Positions 21,201 to 30,200 of a stretch of 39,547 bases of DNA are shown here, in pieces. A model generated the notes under the pieces. It was not told the DNA's origin, searched no databases, and worked only from the letters and a program-made list of their open reading frames with translations. Source of the stretch: Oscillospiraceae bacterium. Its GTDB lineage: Bacteria; Bacillota_A; Clostridia; Oscillospirales; Oscillospiraceae. The stretch spans positions 1 through 39,547 of the forward strand of contig JAFUES010000010.1 of the NCBI GenBank assembly GCA_017470325.1. Direction: 5' to 3'. Each line of letters opens with the position of its first letter. Position 1 is the stretch's first letter. The position numbers and the translations under genes were made by a program.

Positions 21201-24200
21201 GCTGTACGGCCCAGACGGGCGGCGGCGGCGTTTATCAGAGCAGGGGAGAGACGGACAGTGAAGTCAGTTTCACAAACTGTGCCTTTGACAGCTGCGTTAC
21301 GAACGGCAACAACGGCGGAGCGATCTGCGCATTGACCAAAAAAGCGTTGACGTTGACGGATTGCGATATCAAGAACAGCTCGGCTCCTGCCAACGGCGGC
21401 GGCATCTGCATCAGCAATGGACCTGCCGTCACCTTTACTGGCGGTACCATCAGCGGCAATACCGTTACCAACAGCGACAGCAAGGGCGCGGGCATCTATA
21501 TCGGTGGTGGAACGACCACCTGCAAGGACACCGAAATCTATAATTGCACGGCCACGGGCAACGGCGGCGGCATCTACCTAAATGCCGGTACGCTGATAGT
21601 ACTGGGCGGCGTCGTCCATGGCACGGCATCCAACGGCGGCGGTATTTATCAGCATGACAGCAACGCGAATGTCTATCAGTATGGTGGACAGGTGGGCGGC
21701 ACGGCCACGGCCAACGGCGGCGGCGTCTACAAGAACAACGGCACGTATACGCTGGGCGACGGCACTGTGGACGGAGTGACTTACTCCGGCGGCAGCATCG
21801 GCGGCAGTATTTCTATTGTGGAAGTGACAGGAAAGGACGAAACGACGGGTGACGATATCACCCAGACGACAACTTATACCTCCTCCGCGGTCAACGGCGG
21901 CGGCGTGTACCAGAACCAGGGCACGTTCAACCTGAATGCGGGCGGCAGCATCGGCCAGAAGCTGACGGACGCCGATACAGGGGATGTCACCTACACTGCG
22001 ACGGCCAGCGGCAACGGCGGCGGCGTGTATAACTTCAACGGAACGTTTAACATGACCGACGCATCCATCTGCGGCTCTGCCAGCGGCAACGGCGGCGGCG
22101 TTTGGAACGGGGTCACGTTCAAGCAAAACAGCGGCGATATCGACGGCTCCGCGACCAACGGCGGCGGCTTGTACCAGAGCGGCTCCACCGCCTTTAACTT
22201 CACCGCCGGAACCATCACGGGAACGGCTGCGGAAAACGGCGGCGCGGTCTACCACGCGGGCACCAACACCTTCACCATTAACAACGACTGCACAGTGGGC
22301 CGGAAGACGACCACCGACGGGGACGGTAACGAGACGGTTGCCGCGTCGAGCTCCGCGACCAACGGCGGCGGCGTGTATCTGGCGACCGGTACGGTAACCG
22401 TACTCAGCGGCGGCAGCATCGCCGGCGCGACGGCCAGCGGCAACGGCGGCGGCGCGTATGTGGCGGGCGGAACGCTGAATCTGGGCAACGCAAGCAACAC
22501 GGCATACTCCGGCGGCGACATCACCGGCAACGGTGCGGCCAACGGCGGCGGCGTGTACGTAAACGGCGGCGCGTTCTACCTGCGCCAGGGCAATGTCACC
22601 AGGAATACGGCTTCCCAATACGGCGGCGGCGTGTATCACGCGGGCGGTACGTTTACCATGTCCGGCGGCACCATCGGAGGCGCGCCCACGGGCAGCGGGG
22701 AAGAGGCTGTAGAGAACGGGAACACTGCGGCGAAGGGCGCGGGCCTGTTTGTGGCGGACGGGCAAACCGCTTCGCTTAACGGGTGGATCAAGGAGAATGA
22801 TGCCTTTATTGGCGCTTATATTACCCATAACCGCGCTTCTGTTGAAGGCGGCGGCATTGCCGTGGGCGGGACAGGAACCCGGTTGAGCTTTACCAATAAA
22901 GTGGTTGTCAGTGACAATACATTTGGTGCAGACAATACGTTCTGTAATGTCTACCTGGACCAGGACAGCAACGCTATCATTCAGAAGGCTTCTCTTGATT
23001 CCGCCTCTTATATCGGCGTTTATACCTCGAATGCGCAGGATTCAGAGCACGGTTTATCGGGCAAGCATTTTGGCACGTACACGAACACCAATGTATTCAA
23101 TCGCTTCATCAACGACCGCAGGCCCTATCTGTACGGCGTGCAGGGCGTGGCGGATGATAATAATACCGCGCCCATCGACTGGGCGACCTTCAAGTGCAAG
23201 ATCACCGATGCCGAAGGCAACCTGCTGTATATGGACGCAAATGGCACTCCGGCGGTGTTTACCAAGCTGGAGAACAACGGAGCTGCCGGGACGGACAGCG
23301 CCTTTGGCGTGCTTTACGGCGGAACGCCGCTTTACAGCAGAGTGGAGACCGAGGATGGCCAGGGGAACAAGACCGTCTCTTATGAGCTATATACCAGTGG
23401 GAGCAGCACTTATCCCACGGACGGAACCACGCCCCCTTACCAGGTGCAGATGCTGGTGCCGCGCTATGAGCAGACGCAGAAGATCGGCCTCAAGACCGGC
23501 ATGAATGTCATGCTCACTACCGCTTCCACCACGGAGGACGAGTGCGGCTTTAAATACAGCGGCAACGTCAAAGAGACGGAAGCAATCGTCATCCGACATG
23601 CGAACAACTTTAGTATGATTGCGACTGGCGGCGGTAATTTGACGCTGAGCAGGATAATCCTTGACGGCGGATCGGACGAGGGATATTCGACCAATGCCAA
23701 TGGCGGAATTCTGTATCTGACGAGCAGCAGTATAGTCAATGTGAACGCAAAAACCACGTTGTGCAATTCCAGTATCATTACAACAGGAAAGTGCGGTGGC
23801 GGTGCTGTACGCTTGGATGGTACCTCTACCTTGAATCTGAATGGAGGCACCATCAATAAGTGTAGCCTAACCAGTGGATCCCAAGGTGACTGGGGTGGCG
23901 GCGTAGGTATTAGCGAGGGATGTATCCTGAACATCAATGGCGGGAGTATCACCAACTGTTCCTCGAAAAACGGCGGCGGTGTGCGCGTCGATGGAACGAT
24001 CAACATGAACAGCGGCACCATTACTGGCAACAACGCCACAGATGACGGCGGGGGTATCTCCATCGGCAAGGATACCGCAAGGATAAACTTCCAAGGCGAA
24101 TGTGTGGTTAAGAACAATACGCTGAACAATACCACGCCGTGTAACCTTGAGCTGAACAGGGGAAACACGGGAATAATCAATCTTGTCGCTCCCCTGAGCG

Positions 24201-27200
24201 GAAATTCTGAAATCGGCGTATATACGAAAGTAGGGAATATGCGCAGCAACTACGGCGTTGCGAATAAACCCTTTGGAACATGGTCGAGCGATGAAGGCCT
24301 TTACTGCTTCATCAACGACTGCGATAAGCAGCTGCGCGGCGGCAAGAAGTCGGATACTGATACGCTTATCTACTGGCTCGCCAGTCCGATCCTCAAAGTG
24401 ACCAAGCATGTGGTCAGCGACTGGGCGGAGGACAGCAATAAGCCGTTCAGCTTTACGGTGCAATTGGAAGGGGCTGGTTTTACAAAATCGAGCAATCGCT
24501 ATGGCGACTTGGTTTTCGATCAGTCGGGCAAGGCGGAGTTTACCCTGACGGCAGGAGAGACGAAGACCGCCGCTGGTTTCCCCACAGGCTATATCGGCAC
24601 TGTAGGCTATACCGTGACGGAAGAGATGTCTGAAGAGGAGCAGGTGAATTATCCCACCACCGATATCGAGAAGGACGAGACGGCGTATATCCCTGAATCG
24701 GAGACGCCCTATGCCGTCACCGGTACGCTGGGCGAGAATATCGACAATACCGAGGCCTCCACAAGCACCTCCGCGGTTGAGTTTACCAATACTCGTAGGA
24801 CGGCGTCGCTGACCGTCTCCAACGAAGTGGTCAGCAGCAGCAGCGCGGATCTTGAGCAGGTATATAACTTTACCCTGTCGCTGCCGGAGCTTGCGGATGA
24901 CGCGGTCGAGGCGAGCAAGGGATACAGCTACACAAAGATAGACGCAGATGGAAACACGACTGGCAGCGGAGAGCTGACGTTTAGCGAAGAAAAGACATAC
25001 GCCTTTACACTTGGCAACGGGGAATCCTTCACCTTCGAGGGCCTGCCCAAGGAGATGCCCTATACGGTGACGGAGACCCTCACGGACGCCCAGGCCGGCA
25101 CCCGAACCCGCGTGAGCGTGGACGGAGGCGATCCCGAGCTGTTGGAGGACGCAAGGGAGAAGAGCGGAGAGATCGGTTCTATCGAGCCTGCCGGGGGCGA
25201 GAATGGCTATACCTCTACCATGCGTTTCATCAACAGCAGGATGAACATCGTCTGCAAGATCACCAGCAGCTCTAGATCGCTGCTCAAGCGTAAAACGGGG
25301 GATGAGGACGCAGTTTATGAGCGGCTGGAGGACGCCTTCTCTGATATCGCCAACAACGCGCTGAAAAACGCCAGCGGTACGCTGCGCATCGAGATGGTTG
25401 TTCCCGAATACACCATGACGGAAACGGCCACGCTCATCAGCGGCAAGACGGTGATCCTGACGACGGCGCTGCCCGGGGATACGGATGGCTATCCTTACAA
25501 CGGCGGCACAGACGACGATAACGGGAACAGGGCGATCGTTTATCGTGGCTATGATGGCGGTAGTATGATCGTTGACAACGGCACTTTAACCGTCGATAAC
25601 ATCGTGCTGGACGGTGTCAGTGAGGGGGATGAAACCTTTGCTGGCTCCGACAACGGCGGTATCATACAGGTGAACAACGGCGTGAGGCTAACTGTGAACG
25701 CCGGCGCTGTGCTGCGCAATTCCAGCGTGACCGAAACGACGGTCGAGGGCGAGACTGTTCCGGGTTTGGGCGGCGCCATCTGGATGAACAGCGGTTCGCA
25801 GCTGGTGATGAGCGGCAGTATAGAAAACTGCTCCGCCTCCGAGGGCGGCGGCGTGTATGCCGTGAATGGCTTCAGGACTATCAATGTAGCGGGAACCATT
25901 ACAGGCTGTGAGGCAACCGAAGGGAATGGCGGCGCGATCTTTGCGGGCACGAGCACAGCGTCTTCTCCCATCACCGTCAACCCAGATGCGCAGATCACAG
26001 GCAATAAGGCTTCGGGCGACGGTGGCGGCATCTACTCGAGCGCCAATATCAATGTGAAGGGCGGCGAGATTGCTGATAACACTGCCACCGGCAACGGCGG
26101 CGGCATATACCTGAATATGGACGCGACCTTCACCATGTCCTCGGGCAGCGTCAGTGCCAACAGAGCCATGAACGGTGGCGGCGTGTACGCACAGAGCGCC
26201 GTGAGTATCAAAGGCGGCAGCTTCACTGACAACTCGGCGGAGGCGGACCAAACCGTGACAGGCGGCTTGGGCGGCGCGGTGTATTACGCCGCTGAAACCG
26301 CGACGGCAACCATTTCCGGATCAAACACAACCTTCACCAGAAATTCTGCCCGCGTTGGCGGCGCGATCTACAATGGTGGCGCTCTGACCATTTCCGCGGG
26401 CACTATGAGCGGCAACACCGCCAGCGAGGCCGGCAGCGCCGTGTACGTGGCGGCGGAAAAGAGCCTTACTATGTCCGGCGGCAGTATCACCGGCAATACC
26501 TCGCCCCAGGGCGCTGTCGCTACAGGAGACGGCAGCGTGCTGACCTTCTCCAAAAACGTGGTGGTCAGCGGGAATACCATGACTGACGGCAGCACTGCCA
26601 TGAATGTGTACTTGGGCTATGACAACAATACGATCATCCAAACGGCGGGCCTAGGCAGCGGCGCGGACATCGGCGTGTACGTGGGTGAGCCGGACGACGC
26701 CGAGGATAAACCCATCTACTACGATCACGGCATCGCGGGCCGACCCTTCGGCACCTATACCGGTGCAAGCGCTCCTGGCAGCGGCGTAAGGCTGAATAAA
26801 TTCAAAAATGACAGACTGGATCGCGGCGTCAGCCTGACTGGCGCGCCTGGCCGCGCAAAGACGGGAGAGGAGGGCACTGGCTACTTCATCATGTGGCCGG
26901 GCAGGAGCCTAATCCTGACGGTTACGTATGAGGATGAAAACGGGATGAAGCAGCCCGTCAGCGGCGCGCAGTTTACCCTGACCAACCTTCATACGCTTAA
27001 CGGTGAAGATGGTCAACCCTACAGTGAGGACGACGTACTGGTGTGGACCGGCGCCAGCGACAGCAATGGTACAGTCACAGTCCCATGGAGAATTCAGGAG
27101 ACGGAAGACGGCGGTGCGGCGACCTTCCTGGCCGGTAGTATATATAAATTGGAGGAGACTGCTTCCGCCGGCAATGCCGTGCGCCCTGCGGGCACATGGA

Positions 27201-30200
27201 CGGTGACCGTCGGCAGAGACAATTCGTTGACCTGGGACGATACACAGTCTGATCAGAGCGATGTCAACCGCACCCTTGAGATTGTGGCGGAGTCCTACTT
27301 GGGAGAAGCTGTGGACGTCTCCAACGACATAAGACCGACCATAACCTACGATTCCAACGGTGAAAAGACTATCGAAGACGGCGTTGTGACCAGTGACGCG
27401 AAATTGGCGGACGGCAACGTGACCCGTTCCGATCCGGTGCAATTCAAGGCTGTAGAAACCAGCCATGAATACACCATTGGCGAGCACAACCCCAGTAGAC
27501 CCGGATATGTGTTTGTGAATTGGACAGTTGAGGGAAACACTTCGGCGGAGAGCGAGACAGGAATTGTCCAGTCGGAGGATGAGATTGAGACAGAGGACGA
27601 TAGCAAAGGGGAATATATCTACGGGGATATGTATACATTCCACCGAGGCAGCGACGACGACAGCAACGTGACATTCAAGGCCAACTGGCTGCCGGTCAAG
27701 TGCAAAATCACTGACGTATCCGACCGGCTGCTGTACGTCAACGGAAGCCCCGCCGTTTACATGACAATGTGGGAAGCTTTCAGGGATTTCAACGAAGCAA
27801 GCTTCACATTGGAAAACGGGCGCAGTAGGGGCACACCCAGAAAGATCAAGATGCTGGTATCCGAGTACACCATGGCGCAGCAGGTGGAGTTGAATGCCAT
27901 CCTTCCCTGTGTGCTGACCACGGCGTCGAGAAATGATACCGACGGGTATCCTTATACCGGCAAAGAGGGCACGGTATGCACGGTTACGAGGGGCTTTGAG
28001 GGCGATGCGATGATCCGGGATGAGTTTAACCTCACCCTGACCAACATCACGCTTGACGGCGCGAAGGGAATCTATAGCGGCAGAATTATTGACGTGGAAT
28101 ACGGCCTGCTGACGGTGAGCAGCGGCGCCACGCTGCGCGATTCCAAGGTGACCGGCAACGGTGGCGCGATCTACGGTGACGGGAATTCCACCATTCAGCT
28201 CAACGGCGGTGCCATCAGCAGCTGCGAAGCCACTGGCGACGGCGGCGCGGTGTACAGCCTTGGTACGGTGAAAGTGGCTGGTACCAGTCTTACGGGCAAT
28301 ATGGCTTCCGGCAATGGCGGCGCAATCTTCGCGAAGGGCTTGTTGACCATGACCGGCGGCAGTATCGGCGCTTCTGGTACGGATAACGGGAACAGCGCGC
28401 ATTATGGCGGCGGCATTTATGTCGACGGCGACGCGGGCATCTCCGGCGGCACGATTGCTTATAATACAGCGGAGAACGGCGGCGGCGTGTACATGGCAGC
28501 GGGCGATCTGACGGTGTCCGGCTCTGCAAGCGTTGCTACTAACGCGACGACCAATGGCAACGGCGGCGGCGTGTATTTCAGTGGCACGAGCTTCACATTC
28601 TCCGGCGGCTCTGTTGGCGGAGATACCTCCGCAAAGGGGAACATCGCCAGCGGCAATGGCGGCGGCGTGTACATGGCGTCGGGCGACCTGACGGTGTCCG
28701 GCTCTGCCAACATAGCCTCCAATACAGCGACCGACGGTGGCGGCGTGTACATGGCGGCGGGCAATCTGGACATGCAGGGCGGCAGCATAGCCTCCAACAC
28801 TGCGACCAATGGCAACGGCGGCGGCGTGTACTTCGGCGGGACGAGCTTCACCTTGTCCGGCGGCTCTGTTGGCGGAGATACCTCCGCAAAGGGGAACAGT
28901 GCCAGCGTCAACGGCGGCGGCGTGTACATGGCGGCGGGCAACCTGACGGTGTCCGGCTCTGCAAGCATTGCCTCTAACACAGCGACCGACGGCGGCGGCG
29001 TGTACTTCGGTGGCACGAGCTTCACCTTGTCCGGCGGCAAGATCGGCGAGGCGAACAAGGCCAATAGCGCCAGGAACGGCGGCGGCGTGTACATGGCGGC
29101 GGGTACGCTGTCCATGTCCGGCAGCTCTGGCGTCGATTACAATACAGCCAGCGTCAACGGCGGCGGCGTGTACATGGCGGCGGGTACGCTGTCAATGTCC
29201 GATTCTGCCAGCATAGCATCCAATACGGCGACCACCGGCGACGGCGGCGGCGTGTATGTGGCGTCGGGCGACCTGACGGTGTCCGGCTCTGCCAGCATAG
29301 CCTCTAATGCAGCGACCAATGGCGACGGCGGCGGCGTGTACTTCGACGGGACGGGCTTCACCTTGTCCGGCGGCAAGATTGGCGAAGAGAACAAAGCCAA
29401 CAGCGCGAAGAATGGCGGCGGCGTGTACATGGCGGCGGGTACGCTGTCCATGTCCGGCAGTTCCGGCGTGGATTACAACAGCGCCAGCGTCAACGGCGGC
29501 GGCGTATTCCTGAACGGTACAAGTGCGCTGACACTTTCCGGCGAGGACACTGAGATCAGCGGTAACACAGCAACCGACAATGGTGGCGCGGTCTATCAGA
29601 ACAGCGACGGCGCTTCCGGCAAGCATGGCTTCACGATGGAGGACGGTAGCCTCACAGGCAATTCCGCCAGCTTGGGCGGCGCGGTATATGTCGCCGCCGG
29701 CAAGGCGTTTGAAATGAAGGGCGGCGAGATCAGCTCCAACAGCGCGACCGCTACCGACGGCGGCGCGATCAACGTGGGCGGCGCGAACGCGAGGCTGGTC
29801 TTCTCCGGCAGTCCGGTGGTTTATGACAACCCGAGCACCCAGGCGGGTACTCAGCAGAAGAACGTAGTGCTGAGCGTCGCAGACACGAATGTAATTCAGT
29901 CGCAGGGGATCACCGGGAGCTATGGTACGGCGAAGATCGGCGTGTATGTGATCGACGGCGACGACAAGGCGCTTTACATGGCCCACGGCATCTACGACAA
30001 ACCCTTTGGCAATTTCACGGTCGACGGGAACCTCGATGTGTTCCGCAATGATCGCAACGGGTCGCTGTACGGCGTGAAGAAGGAAGACGAGAAGATATAC
30101 TGGCTGAATGTGGTCTGCAAGCTTACGAACGGCAGCGACGCGCTGCTGTACGAGGATCAATACGGCTACACTCCGGCGGTGTACAAGACCGTGAAGGAGG

